Positions 52,029 to 60,737 of a DNA stretch of 64,000 bases are shown here, piece by piece. Within the stretch, counting starts at the first letter, position 1. Each line of letters opens with the position of its first letter. Source of the DNA: Hungatella sp. (GTDB taxonomy: Bacteria; Bacillota; Clostridia; Lachnospirales; Lachnospiraceae); NCBI GenBank assembly GCA_022792815.1, contig JAAWBS010000016.1, positions 85,688 through 149,687 on the forward strand, given 5' to 3'. The position numbers and the translations under genes are program-made. Below the pieces are notes generated by a model. The model made no database searches and was not told the DNA's origin. It saw only the letters and a program-made list of their open reading frames with translations.

Positions 52029-53450
52029 TTAGGACTTTTTCCGGCTGCGCCTCACTCCATGATTCCTTCGGAAATCCTCGATGGAGGCCAGTCCGGCGTC
52101 GGACACCGGCTTGATCCACTTGGCAGAGTACATGTGGTGCTGCATGATAAGGTAACGGATGGGTTCGTCGGCATAGCACAGGGCAAAGACCAGGAGGAAG
52201 GGGGCGTGGAACCCATAGTTGGCCCCGTAGACCAAGGGGAGCACCATCAGGTACATGAAGGTGATCTCCATGATGGAGCCGAAGGCCGCATCCCCGGCAG
52301 AGCGGTAAGTGTCGTTCTGAACCCAGTTGCCCATGCGGATCACTGCGGCCGCGCTGTAGATCAGAAGCATCCCCGTGCCGATCCGATAGGATTCGCCGGA
52401 GAGTCCCATGGCGTGGAGAAGAGGCTCATGGAGGCCGATGAGTACAAGGCAGGCGGTTCCGATGAGGCCGCTGCACAGATACACCAACCGCCAGGCCCTC
52501 TGGTAGGCGGTCTCGTGGTGTCCGGCTCCCACTTCTTTGCCCACCAGGACGGAGGCGGCGTTGGAGAAGCCGCTGAAAAAGGCGATAACAAGCCCTTCCA
52601 GAGTCCGGAATACGGCGACTGCGGCGATGGCCTGCTCGCTCTGATGTCCCAGGACGATGTTCACCATCATGTTGCCTATGCCGATAAGCACCTCATTGCA
52701 GAGGATGGGGAAACACTTCTGGAGATACTGGGACACAAAGGGCCGGTTCCACCGGAAATGTCTGGAAAATGCCAGGACAAAGGGGAGTCTCCTCTTTATG
52801 ATAAAGGCCAGAAGGACCAACAGATTCACCACACCTGCCAGCACTGTCCCTAGAGCCGCTCCGGCAGCTCCCATCCGGGGAAGACCCAATTTGCCGAAGA
52901 TCAGCAGGTAGTTGAAGACACAGTTGGCGATCACGGAGGCGATCCCCCCGTAGAGGGGGACTTTCACCTGTTCGATGGACCGGAGAAGGGCGCTCATGGC
53001 CATGGCCAGGATCTGGAGCGGGTAGGCAAATCCCACGATCCGCAGGTAAGTGATGCCGATGGCCTGGATCTCCTTCTTGTCCGTGTAGATGTTCATGACC
53101 ACTTCCGGACAGGTCAGGGCCAGGCCGGCGAAGAGAAATCCCACGGTCATCATGAAAGTCAGGGTCAGACCGTAGGACCGGGTAATCCCGTCCTCGTCCC
53201 CGGCACCCCAGTACTGGGAGAAGAACAGCATGCCTCCACCCACAAATCCCCAGTACCCGGAAAACATCAGGCTGGAGAACTGGGCGCACAGTCCCACGGC
53301 TCCCACGGTCTTCTCTCCCAGGGATGCCAGCATCATGGTGTCCACCATACTTCCCGTGGTGGTCAGAAGATTCTGCAGGGCCACAGGTACGGCGATGATG
53401 GCGATGTGTTTGATAAAGTAAGGCCAGTTGAAGGCTGATCTGGTTTTCAT
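52029..53450 (-). CDS. MATE-family exporter (second of four)
   Basis: A 473-residue MATE carrier: IIAVPVALQNLLTTTGSMVDTMMLASLGEK at helix 1-2, GGGMLFFSQYWGAGDEDG, and the second-half VGKEVGAGHHETAYQRA. It differs clearly from the MepA-like MATE at 40262 and belongs to the group with the two-halves motif VDTMMLAS. ATG 53450 is chosen as the point just before the first helix with GAGAGGAAA upstream; the frame is open further upstream. The substrate is unknown. Confidence 0.88.
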   Translation of the reverse strand: MKTRSAFNWPYFIKHIAIIAVPVALQNLLTTTGSMVDTMMLASLGEKTVGAVGLCAQFSSLMFSGYWGFVGGGMLFFSQYWGAGDEDGITRSYGLTLTFMMTVGFLFAGLALTCPEVVMNIYTDKKEIQAIGITYLRIVGFAYPLQILAMAMSALLRSIEQVKVPLYGGIASVIANCVFNYLLIFGKLGLPRMGAAGAALGTVLAGVVNLLVLLAFIIKRRLPFVLAFSRHFRWNRPFVSQYLQKCFPILCNEVLIGIGNMMVNIVLGHQSEQAIAAVAVFRTLEGLVIAFFSGFSNAASVLVGKEVGAGHHETAYQRAWRLVYLCSGLIGTACLVLIGLHEPLLHAMGLSGESYRIGTGMLLIYSAAAVIRMGNWVQNDTYRSAGDAAFGSIMEITFMYLMVLPLVYGANYGFHAPFLLVFALCYADEPIRYLIMQHHMYSAKWIKPVSDAGLASIEDFRRNHGVRRSRKKS

Positions 53451-53560
53451 AGGTAGATTTCCTCTCTTCTGTACGTTAACATGCATCCTGGCGGCGATTA
53501 AAGAAGAGTATAGCACACGGACGGGAGGAAATCTACCTTCATTACATGTTTTAGATTTCA

Positions 53561-53589
53561 TTGACGCTGGTGACAAGGACAGATATACT
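53561..53589 (+). promoter_or_regulatory. Promoter of a small membrane protein gene
   Basis: TTGACG, a 17-base spacer, TATACT; about 38 bases before ATG 53627. Confidence 0.8.
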
Positions 53590-53626
53590 GTAGGAAAGAA
53601 AAAATCTTATGGGAGGTGCTGTTTCG

Positions 53627-53980
53627 ATGAAAAGGAATGTGATCTTCTGGTTAGCCGTCACCGCGGCGGTCATGGTAGGGCTGCCGTGGCTTGCGGTTTC
53701 TTTTGTAAGGGGGGACGGGGGATTTGCGGTGTGTCTCCTTCTGTTTTTTGGCATAGACCCTGTGTACTGTGTCTTTATGGGGCTGTGGGCAGGAGAGGAC
53801 TGGAGGCGTCGGTGGTTTGGGCCTGTGGCTTCGCCGGTTTTATTTCTTCTGGGGGCATGGCTTTTTTTGGCTGGAGGGGAGATGGATTTTGTCTGGTATG
53901 GAGGGATCTATCTGCTGCTGGGATTGGCTGTGATGGCAGTTAAGGCGGGGGTGAAGGCGCAGGGGGAGAAACGGCGCTGA
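53627..53980 (+). CDS. Small membrane protein of unknown function
   Basis: A 117-residue protein with four hydrophobic segments (about 6-25, 32-55, 66-84, 88-108) and a basic C-terminus. GGGAGGT lies about 9 bases before ATG 53627, and a near-consensus promoter precedes it, so it is a real gene despite its size. I recognise no family. It is monocistronic. Confidence 0.72.
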   Translation: MKRNVIFWLAVTAAVMVGLPWLAVSFVRGDGGFAVCLLLFFGIDPVYCVFMGLWAGEDWRRRWFGPVASPVLFLLGAWLFLAGGEMDFVWYGGIYLLLGLAVMAVKAGVKAQGEKRR

Positions 53981-54015
53981 CTTCTTAAATTCAATTTTCT
54001 TTTTTATGGAATTTC

Positions 54016-54059
54016 TTGACATTTGTATGATTTCGTACTATAATTTGTGGTACGAAATC
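54016..54059 (+). promoter_or_regulatory. Perfect-consensus promoter inside a MarR-type operator
   Basis: TTGACA, 17 bases, TATAAT (54016-54044). The -10 box is bracketed by 10-bp inverted repeats GATTTCGTAC (54029-54038) and GTACGAAATC (54050-54059). A MarR dimer bound here would cover the -10, which explains how such a strong promoter is kept off. Confidence 0.85.
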
Positions 54060-54153
54060 GTACAATAATGTGTGTCACCCTAGAATCCAACATGATAACA
54101 ACAGAATCAGCCGCTCTGTTAAGGCAGGGGCCGGGAACAGGAAAGGAGTCTTT

Positions 54154-54591
54154 ATGAATCCAGGAATCTCTAAAGAGCTGAAGCGCTACAACTATCTTTT
54201 CGGCGAGACCGGCGCCGTTTACCATGAGATGTATTTCAAGCTGGGATTGTCGGACAGCGCCGCCATGATTCTCTATGTGGTCCTGGAGCATGAGGGCTGC
54301 TGCCTTTTGAGGGATATCTGCCGTTTCACCGGCATGAGCAAGCAGACTGTCAATTCTGCCCTGCGGAAGCTGGAGACGGAGCAGGTGGTCACCCTGGAGA
54401 TGTGGGGGTCCAAGAACAAAAGAGTCTGTTTTACGGAGAAGGGAAGAGACCTGGCAGAGCGAACGGCGGGACGGGTCATGGAGGCAGAGGATCAGATCTT
54501 CGCCTCCTGGACAAGGGAGGACGTGGAGAAGTATCTGGAGCTGACGGAGGCATTTTCAGAGGCCCTGAAGGAGAAGGTGAAAACCCTGTAG
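54154..54591 (+). CDS. MarR-family regulator of the adjacent MATE exporter
   Basis: A 145-residue winged-HTH dimer. The recognition region (about 50-95) reads CRFTGMSKQTVNSALRKLE followed by the wing WGSKNKRVCFTEKGRDLAER, typical of MarR. ATG 54154 has AAAGGAG 6 bases upstream. The gene lies behind a promoter/operator palindrome and 71 bases before a MATE gene in the same direction, so it most likely represses itself and the exporter until a drug or phenolic ligand binds. Confidence 0.9.
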   Translation: MNPGISKELKRYNYLFGETGAVYHEMYFKLGLSDSAAMILYVVLEHEGCCLLRDICRFTGMSKQTVNSALRKLETEQVVTLEMWGSKNKRVCFTEKGRDLAERTAGRVMEAEDQIFASWTREDVEKYLELTEAFSEALKEKVKTL

Positions 54592-54662
54592 GAGGCAGGC
54601 CAGAGCGCTGCAGGCAGCCGGGAGAGGCGGGTGACGGGAATATTTGATTTGAGAGGTGAGAG

Positions 54663-56012
54663 ATGAGAGGAGATAGAAAAAGCAGAGGGATTCAGTTGTC
54701 GGACCATTTTACATATAAGAGGCTTCTGGAGTTTACATTCCCGTCCATAGTTATGATGGTGTTCACTTCAATCTACGGTGTGGTGGACGGGTTTTTCGTG
54801 TCCAATTTTGCGGGGAAGACTCCTTTTGCCGCCGTGAATTTCATTATGCCGCTTTTGATGATTTTAGGCTGCGCCGGGTTTATGTTTGGCACAGGAGGCA
54901 GTGCCCTCATCTCCATCACCATGGGGACGGGGCAGGCAGGAAGGGCCAATGAGCTGTTCTCTCTGATCGTCTACGGGGCGGCGGTGTGCGGTATTCTGAT
55001 TATGGCTTTGGGTCTGGTGTTTTTAAGGCCTGCGGCGATTCTCATGGGAGCTGAGGGACAGCTTTTAGAGGACAGTGTCCTCTATGGGACCATCATTTTG
55101 CTGGCCATTCCTTTTTATATACTCCAGTATGAGTTCCAGTGCCTCTTTGTCACAGCGGGGAAACCTCAGCTGGGACTGTATGTGACTGTGGCCTCGGGTT
55201 TTACCAACATGATTTTGGACGGAGTGTTTGTGGCAGTATTTTCCTGGGGGCTGGCTGGCGCAGCGGCAGCCACGGCCCTCAGCCAGTTTGTAGGCGGGGT
55301 GGTGCCTCTGATCTATTTCGGGAGGAAGAACAGCAGTCAGCTGCGGCTGGGAAGGTGTAAATTTGACGGGAGAGCCCTTTGGAGGACATGTGCCAACGGC
55401 TCTTCTGAGCTGATGAGCAACATTTCCATGTCTGTCGTGAGTATGCTCTACAATATCCAGCTGATGAAGTATGCCGGAGAAAACGGGGTGGCGGCCTACG
55501 GGGTTCTCATGTATGTCAGCTTTATTTTCCAGGCGGTTTTTATCGGCTATTCGGTGGGAGGGGCGCCGGTGATCGGGTATCACTATGGGGCGAAACACGA
55601 TGAGGAGCTGAAAAGCCTCCGGAGGAAGAGCATGAGGCTTGTGGGCGTGTTTTCCCTGCTCATGTTTCTCGGGGGTCAGATTTTAGCAAGGCCTCTTTCG
55701 CTTATTTTTGTCAGCTATGACAGGGAGCTTCTGGAGATGACGGTCCACGGCTTTGCCGTCTTTTCCTTCTCCTTTTTGCTGTCGGGATTTTCCATCTTCA
55801 CCTCTTCCTTTTTTACGGCTCTGGGTGACGGCCTGACCTCGGCTCTGGTCTCTTTTTGCAGGACTCTGGTGTTTCAGAGCGGGGCAGTGCTTGTGTTCCC
55901 TCTCCTGTGGGGGCTGGACGGAATCTGGCTGTCTGTGGTGGCGGCGGAGGTTCTGGCAGCCGGGGTGATGGTGCTGTTTTTGGTGGGCAAGCGGAAGGTG
56001 TATCACTATTGA
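54663..56012 (+). CDS. MATE-family exporter (third; MarR-linked, MepA-like)
   Basis: A 449-residue, twelve-helix carrier. LEFTFPSIVMMVFTSIYGVVDGFFVSN at helix 1, GTGGSALISITMG, GFTNMILDGVFVAVF, and YSVGGAPVIGYHYGA in the second half are MepA-type. GAGAGGTGAGAG is before the ATG. It is co-transcribed with the MarR gene, the same arrangement as mepRA of staphylococci, which supports a drug-export role. Rrf2 follows from its own promoter. Confidence 0.9.
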   Translation: MRGDRKSRGIQLSDHFTYKRLLEFTFPSIVMMVFTSIYGVVDGFFVSNFAGKTPFAAVNFIMPLLMILGCAGFMFGTGGSALISITMGTGQAGRANELFSLIVYGAAVCGILIMALGLVFLRPAAILMGAEGQLLEDSVLYGTIILLAIPFYILQYEFQCLFVTAGKPQLGLYVTVASGFTNMILDGVFVAVFSWGLAGAAAATALSQFVGGVVPLIYFGRKNSSQLRLGRCKFDGRALWRTCANGSSELMSNISMSVVSMLYNIQLMKYAGENGVAAYGVLMYVSFIFQAVFIGYSVGGAPVIGYHYGAKHDEELKSLRRKSMRLVGVFSLLMFLGGQILARPLSLIFVSYDRELLEMTVHGFAVFSFSFLLSGFSIFTSSFFTALGDGLTSALVSFCRTLVFQSGAVLVFPLLWGLDGIWLSVVAAEVLAAGVMVLFLVGKRKVYHY

Positions 56013-56018
56013 CAGCCA

Positions 56019-56047
56019 TTGACTCCGGAGCAAAAAGGGGGTAGAAT
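56019..56047 (+). promoter_or_regulatory. Promoter of the Rrf2 gene
   Basis: TTGACT, a 17-base spacer, TAGAAT, starting 7 bases after the MATE stop codon. Confidence 0.8.
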
Positions 56048-56073
56048 AGTCACCAGAAAGGCAGGTGGTTCTC

Positions 56074-56517
56074 ATGCAGATTTCAAGCAGATTTACCCTG
56101 GCTGTCCACATGTTTGCCTGTATGGACAGGTTTCAGGGACAGTACAAAGTGACCAGTGATTTTCTGGCCGGCAGCACCAACGTGAATCCGGTGGCAGTCC
56201 GCAAGATCTTGGGGCAGTTGAAGGCGGCAGGGCTGGTGGAGGTCACGAGAGGGACCGGGGGCGCTTCTGCCGCAAAGCCTTTGGACCAGATTTCGTTTCT
56301 GGACATCTACCATGCGGTGGAGTGTGTGGAACATGGAGAGCTGTTTCATTTCCATGAGAATCCCAGCACCGCCTGTCCTGTGGGCCGGAATATCCATATG
56401 ATTTTAGACGACAAGCTGCAGCGGGTCCAAAAGGCCATGGAGGCGGAGCTGGCATCCATCACTCTGGAGGATGTGAAGAGGGATACAAAACTGTATCTGG
56501 AGAGGGACGGAGTCTGA
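56074..56517 (+). CDS. Rrf2-family transcriptional regulator (YwnA-like)
   Basis: A 147-residue winged-HTH regulator. The N-terminus MQISSRFTLAVHMF is the family hallmark, and the HTH with wing is at about 27-68 (NPVAVRKILGQLKAAGLVEVTRGTGG). The three closely spaced Cys that bind iron-sulfur in IscR/NsrR are absent: only one Cys (in STACPVGRN) is in the expected loop, so it is a YwnA-type, probably cluster-free redox or electrophile sensor. ATG 56074 is preferred over GTG 56065. Its target is probably one of the adjacent genes. Confidence 0.88.
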   Translation: MQISSRFTLAVHMFACMDRFQGQYKVTSDFLAGSTNVNPVAVRKILGQLKAAGLVEVTRGTGGASAAKPLDQISFLDIYHAVECVEHGELFHFHENPSTACPVGRNIHMILDDKLQRVQKAMEAELASITLEDVKRDTKLYLERDGV

Positions 56518-56561
56518 GGCTTTTTCTCAACGCTTTGAGCCTGACAACGGTTGTCAGGCTT

Positions 56562-56789
56562 TCAAAATCTTTCTATAGACATAACCTCTGCTCCTGCCCC
56601 CTGCAAAAGAGGGATAGTGGTTTTCAGATAATCAGCATCGGGGACTCCATAAAAATCCTGCACAGGGTCATAGGGAACAACTTCATTTATCATAATTGCC
56701 TTGATCGTAAGCGGGTCAATATCAATGTCGTTCAGATATATGCCGCTTGCTATGCTGACTTTTGTTTCAAGTTCTCTCTTAATATTCAT
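56562..56789 (-). CDS. Small hypothetical protein with own promoter
   Basis: A 75-residue frame. I do not recognise the family. Support for it being real: AGGAG lies about 9 bases before the ATG at 56789, and a TTGCAA-17-TATAAT promoter is at 56882-56910 on the same strand, giving an 85-base leader. The protein is acidic, with a conserved-looking block INEVVPYDPVQDFYGVPDAD. It may be the C-terminal relic of a longer protein. Confidence 0.55.
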   Translation of the reverse strand: MNIKRELETKVSIASGIYLNDIDIDPLTIKAIMINEVVPYDPVQDFYGVPDADYLKTTIPLLQGAGAEVMSIERF

Positions 56790-56881
56790 ATCTCTATTCT
56801 CCTGTATGGTGTTTCCTGCAACTCATCACCTCTCCATAGCTTGACTATAGTTTGTAAGTTACTGTTGGATTGTAGGGGTTT

Positions 56882-56910
56882 ATTATAACTCATCTGATTT
56901 ACCTTTGCAA
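56882..56910 (-). promoter_or_regulatory. Minus-strand promoter for the 75-residue gene
   Basis: TTGCAA, a 17-base spacer, TATAAT read on the minus strand. Confidence 0.7.
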
Positions 56911-57078
56911 CGAAATGTAAAATAATATAGGGGTGATGTGAGAATGTACCAATATGAAAAGCGCCTGGATTGCCGCGCCTGGAGCAAAGAAATCAAGTGC
57001 AGATGGAATATTGATTGCTGCAGAATAGCTGGTTGCTATTTTCGTTTTTTTGGATATAGTTATCATGAGGTGACAATA

Positions 57079-58389
57079 ATGAAATCCGAAACATATTTCT
57101 TTTTTAAACGTTTTTTCCTATATGTGATTCCATCTGTCCTGGCATTTGCCATGTCAGGGATCTATGCCATTGTCGACGGATATTTCGTGGGGAACCGGGT
57201 GGGAGACCCGGGGATCACGGCCATCAATCTGGTCTATCCGGCGGTGGCGCTCACTCAGGCTCTGGGCACGGGGATCGGCATGGGCGGGGCTGTCCGGTAC
57301 TCCATACAGAGGGCTTCTGGAAGGAACAGGGAGGCAGACCGGTACGTGGGAGTCACCACGGCCTGTCTTTTCATGGCGGCTGCGGCGGTGACAGCGGCTT
57401 TTTTGCCGTTGATTCCCTGGTTTTTAAATGTGCTGGGGGCGGCCGGTGTGGTGTGGCAGTATGGGAGAGTCTACCTTGTCATCGTCATAGGGGGAGCGGT
57501 GTGTCAAATCTTCGGGACAGGAGTCACGCCTCTGGTCCGCAACAGCGGCGAGGCCGCTTTTTCCATGGTCATCATGACGGCCGGATTTATCACCAATGTA
57601 TTTCTGGATTATCTGTTTATCTGGGTCTGGGACAGCGGGGTGGCAGGCGCGGCAGTGGCCACGGTTCTGGGGCAGCTTGTAACTGCCGTGGGAGGTATGG
57701 GGTTTTTGATGAAAAGGAAATTGCCTGTGTGGCAGCTGAGGTTTTCCGGCAAGTACTTTTCTGATATTATGAGAGTCGGGCTTTCTGCTTTCGGGGTGAC
57801 CCTGTGCCCCAATATCAGCCTGCTGCTGATGAATCTTTTTCTCATGAGATACGGCGGGGACCAGGCGGTGGCCTGTTACGCGGTGGTGTCCTATGCCTCC
57901 TGTATCGTGTATCTGATGCTGCAGGGAGTGGGAGACGGGTGTCAGCCTCTGTTCAGCGATTATTACGGAAAGGGGGACAAACAGTCTCTGAGGCGGGTCC
58001 AGGCTATGGCTTTTGTGACGGCGGAGGCTGTGGGGATTCTGTGTTTTGTGCTGTTATTTTTGACCCGGAGCCATGTGGGAAGGCTGTTTGGGGCCTCCTG
58101 GGAGGTGAGCGCGGCAGTGGTTGACCGGCTGCCTATTATTTTGGTGGGTTTTCTCTTTCTGGCGGCGGCAAGGGTTGTCACTGCCTGTTTTTATGCCACA
58201 GGACAATCGGGAAGGTCGGCCGTGTTAGTGTATTCGGAGGAGGTCTTTCTGCTGGTCCTTCTCTTAATCCTGCCCAGATTTTTTGGCGAGACGGCGGTGT
58301 GGTGGAGTATGAGCGGCGCCCAGATACTGGCCGGAGGATGGGCTGTTTTTATGGGGATTGCCGTGGAAGGAGCTTCTCGGAGGGAGTGA
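57079..58389 (+). CDS. MATE-family exporter (fourth)
   Basis: A 436-residue carrier of the MATE family: IPSVLAFAMSGIYAIVDGYFVGNRVG at helix 1-2, GTGIGMGGAVRYSIQ, GFITNVFLDYLFIWVWDSGVAGAA, and GVGDGCQPLFSDYYGKGD in the second half. ATG 57079 (GAGGTG 7 bases upstream) is the natural start just before helix 1. The same frame is open back to ATG 56944, which also has a ribosome-like site (GGGGTGATG); the extra 45 residues are Cys-rich and unlike a MATE N-terminus, so they may be a leader peptide or a relic of another gene. Confidence 0.86.
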   Translation: MKSETYFFFKRFFLYVIPSVLAFAMSGIYAIVDGYFVGNRVGDPGITAINLVYPAVALTQALGTGIGMGGAVRYSIQRASGRNREADRYVGVTTACLFMAAAAVTAAFLPLIPWFLNVLGAAGVVWQYGRVYLVIVIGGAVCQIFGTGVTPLVRNSGEAAFSMVIMTAGFITNVFLDYLFIWVWDSGVAGAAVATVLGQLVTAVGGMGFLMKRKLPVWQLRFSGKYFSDIMRVGLSAFGVTLCPNISLLLMNLFLMRYGGDQAVACYAVVSYASCIVYLMLQGVGDGCQPLFSDYYGKGDKQSLRRVQAMAFVTAEAVGILCFVLLFLTRSHVGRLFGASWEVSAAVVDRLPIILVGFLFLAAARVVTACFYATGQSGRSAVLVYSEEVFLLVLLLILPRFFGETAVWWSMSGAQILAGGWAVFMGIAVEGASRRE

Positions 58390-58509
58390 GGTTTGGATAA
58401 ATGGCAAAGCAGGCGAAAACAGACAATTATTTACAAAAACAGACAATGACATCGGACAAGTGAAGATTATAATAGAAGGGTAACGATGACGGCAGAAACA
58501 GGAGGTCCT

Positions 58510-59373
58510 ATGTCAAAAGAGATTCTTTTTATTATTTCGGATCAGCATGCCTACAAAGTTCAGGGAAATGCCGGCAATACACTGGTGGGAAATCCTAATC
58601 TTGACCGGCTGGCGGCTGCGGGGACAGTCATGAGAAACAGTTATGCAGCCTGCCCTCTGTGTGTCCCTTCCAGGCTGAGTATGCTGACCGGGCAGTTCCC
58701 GAGCCGGCTGAAGGCGCTGACCAATGACGCCTCCCTGGATTCGGAAATCCCAACCTTTGTACATTCGCTCAATGCCGGCGGATATGAGACGACTCTCTGC
58801 GGCAGAATGCATTTTGTGGGGCCGGACCAGAGGCATGGCTTTATAAAACGTCTGGTGGGAGACATTACTCCCACGACTTACGGGAGAAGACAGAAAAAGA
58901 TAGACACTGAGGCTCTGCCCTGGAACAGAGGGCGGATCGAACATCTGGCTATCCGGTGTATGGGTGGCGGTGATTCTACGGTGTTGGCGTTTGACCGAGA
59001 CGTGACGGACGCGGCAGTCGCTTATCTGGGGGAGGACCACCAGGCCCCGCAGTTTTTATGTGTCGGCTTGTACGCCCCTCATTTCCCCTATATCGCTCCG
59101 AAGGAGCTGTTTGACGTGGAGGCAGACCCGTGGGAGACTCAAAACCGGTTTACCGAATCCCCGGAGATTGTTTCAATGCTGTCCCACGCTGTCGCAGCTA
59201 AGATGAAAGACCCAAGACTGGTGCTGGCGGAGTTGGAGGCTAGGCGAGCCAACATGGAGATCCTTTCTCAATGCCGGCAGGATCCGAAGGAAGAGTGGCA
59301 GGCAGCGGCAGGGGCCGCCCAGGACCCTCCGGTTCCCATGGTGGCCTCGAAAATTCGGGTATCGTTTCTATGA
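58510..59373 (+). CDS. Sulfatase with a large internal deletion
   Basis: A 287-residue sulfatase-family protein, against about 450-500 residues for intact relatives. The N-terminal half is complete: metal Asp D11 (SDQH), and the formylglycine signature C51-V-P-S-R. After residue 197 (APHFPYIAPKELF) the sequence jumps in frame to the C-terminal DVEADPWETQNRF tail, which normally follows the second metal site (the DHG segment). About 200 residues including that site and the central fold are missing, so activity is unlikely. ATG 58510 follows AGGAGG; ATG 58486 is an alternative. An AraC regulator gene begins 21 bases downstream. Confidence 0.8.
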   Translation: MSKEILFIISDQHAYKVQGNAGNTLVGNPNLDRLAAAGTVMRNSYAACPLCVPSRLSMLTGQFPSRLKALTNDASLDSEIPTFVHSLNAGGYETTLCGRMHFVGPDQRHGFIKRLVGDITPTTYGRRQKKIDTEALPWNRGRIEHLAIRCMGGGDSTVLAFDRDVTDAAVAYLGEDHQAPQFLCVGLYAPHFPYIAPKELFDVEADPWETQNRFTESPEIVSMLSHAVAAKMKDPRLVLAELEARRANMEILSQCRQDPKEEWQAAAGAAQDPPVPMVASKIRVSFL

Positions 59374-59394
59374 AAAAAAGAAGGCGGGGAGAGT

Positions 59395-60552
59395 ATGGCC
59401 GGACAGATGGTGGCCAAATATATTGATTATCTGAAGAATTTAAACGCTTTGAGCAAACTGGATATGGTTCTTATGGGAGACGACGGGACTTTGACTGCGG
59501 ATTTTATCAAATATTCCAAGCATGCCATGGTTCAGAGACGCCGTAATGATTCCCGAGAGAAGTTTATCGGCTATGTGTTGTCTCTTGCCGGCAGAGATTC
59601 GGATTTTCAGGAAATCAGCTCCCCTCTGTTGGTGGGGGAGTACTATTTTTATGCGGCTGCGGTGATGTTGGAACAGGAGAAGTATCTGCTGTGCGTCGGA
59701 CCTTTTTATATCGAAGAACTCATTTCCGCCATGATTGAATCGGATCTGCCCCGATACAGTTTCGGGGACATCAAAAGTGCGGTCAGGCTGTTTCGCGGGA
59801 TTCCTCAGGAGACGGCTGGACCGACACGGGCCCCTGGGAGAAAGGAAGCCTCCGTCAGGCAGGAGCTGGACATGAGGGAGATCCACCGTCTAAACCCGAC
59901 TGCCCAGATACGATACAACGCAAAGCACGAAAAGGTGATCCGCACTGCCATCGCCAACGGCAGCATGGAGATGATTCGGACCTACACGGATGAATACAAC
60001 TATATGCCTGCGGTTCATATGATGGCCGGTGAGGAGACACTGCTGCGGGTCAAGTACGGGATCGCAAGCGCCAACAGCGTCTACTGCCGGGCGGCAGAGG
60101 ATGGAGGGGCCTCCAGCGTGGTGGTGAGAAGTATCTGTGCCGATTTCGCCCAGCAGATCAAGGATGCAGGTGACGTCGAACAGCTGATCAATCTGAGGAA
60201 GAAAGCGGCTCTCATCTATTGCAGAAAAGTCAGAGAGGCCAGGCAGCAGGACTACAGTCTATATGTAAAGCGGTGTATTCGATGGGTGGAGGAGAATCTG
60301 ACCGAGAAGGTTACTCTCTCCCGGGCAGCAGACCACTGCGGTATTTCCTACGACTATCTTTCCAAACTGATCAAAAAGGACTGCGGCTGTTCCTTCTCCC
60401 AGCTGGTTCACAGACTCCGCTGTCAGGCGGCTGTCTGCTATCTCCAGCACGACCTGGAATTGTGGGAGGTCGCGGAAAAATGCGGATATAAGAACAGTTC
60501 CCAGTTTTGCCGCTCCTTTCAGAACGTCTATGGAGTTTCACCGGGAAGATAG
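59395..60552 (+). CDS. AraC-family transcriptional regulator
   Basis: A 385-residue regulator. The N-terminal domain (about 1-270) is unlike the usual cupin and resembles a PocR/GAF-like sensor. The C-terminal AraC-type double HTH (about 285-385) reads VTLSRAADHCGISYDYLSKLIKK and then WEVAEKCGYKNSSQFCRSF. It lies between two sulfatase genes and is followed by a good terminator, so it probably senses the desulfated or sulfated sugar that the locus handles and controls the downstream unit. Confidence 0.88.
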   Translation: MAGQMVAKYIDYLKNLNALSKLDMVLMGDDGTLTADFIKYSKHAMVQRRRNDSREKFIGYVLSLAGRDSDFQEISSPLLVGEYYFYAAAVMLEQEKYLLCVGPFYIEELISAMIESDLPRYSFGDIKSAVRLFRGIPQETAGPTRAPGRKEASVRQELDMREIHRLNPTAQIRYNAKHEKVIRTAIANGSMEMIRTYTDEYNYMPAVHMMAGEETLLRVKYGIASANSVYCRAAEDGGASSVVVRSICADFAQQIKDAGDVEQLINLRKKAALIYCRKVREARQQDYSLYVKRCIRWVEENLTEKVTLSRAADHCGISYDYLSKLIKKDCGCSFSQLVHRLRCQAAVCYLQHDLELWEVAEKCGYKNSSQFCRSFQNVYGVSPGR

Positions 60553-60584
60553 AAAAAAGAACACGGTTCCTGAGAGAGAAGCAG

Positions 60585-60628
60585 AGAAGCCAAGGGTGCC
60601 AGGCCGCTCCCGGGGCTTCTTTTTTTTA
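60585..60628 (+). terminator. Terminator after the AraC gene
   Basis: AGAAGCC, a 22-base GC-rich loop, GGCTTCT then T7. Confidence 0.85.
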
Positions 60629-60737
60629 CAAAATATGCCAAAAACAGGGCAATGATATCGGATATAGACAATGGAAATTCCACTTGGCCTTGTATAATAA
60701 ATCCAGTTTCCGCAATAAGTGTTACAAGGAGGAAAAC

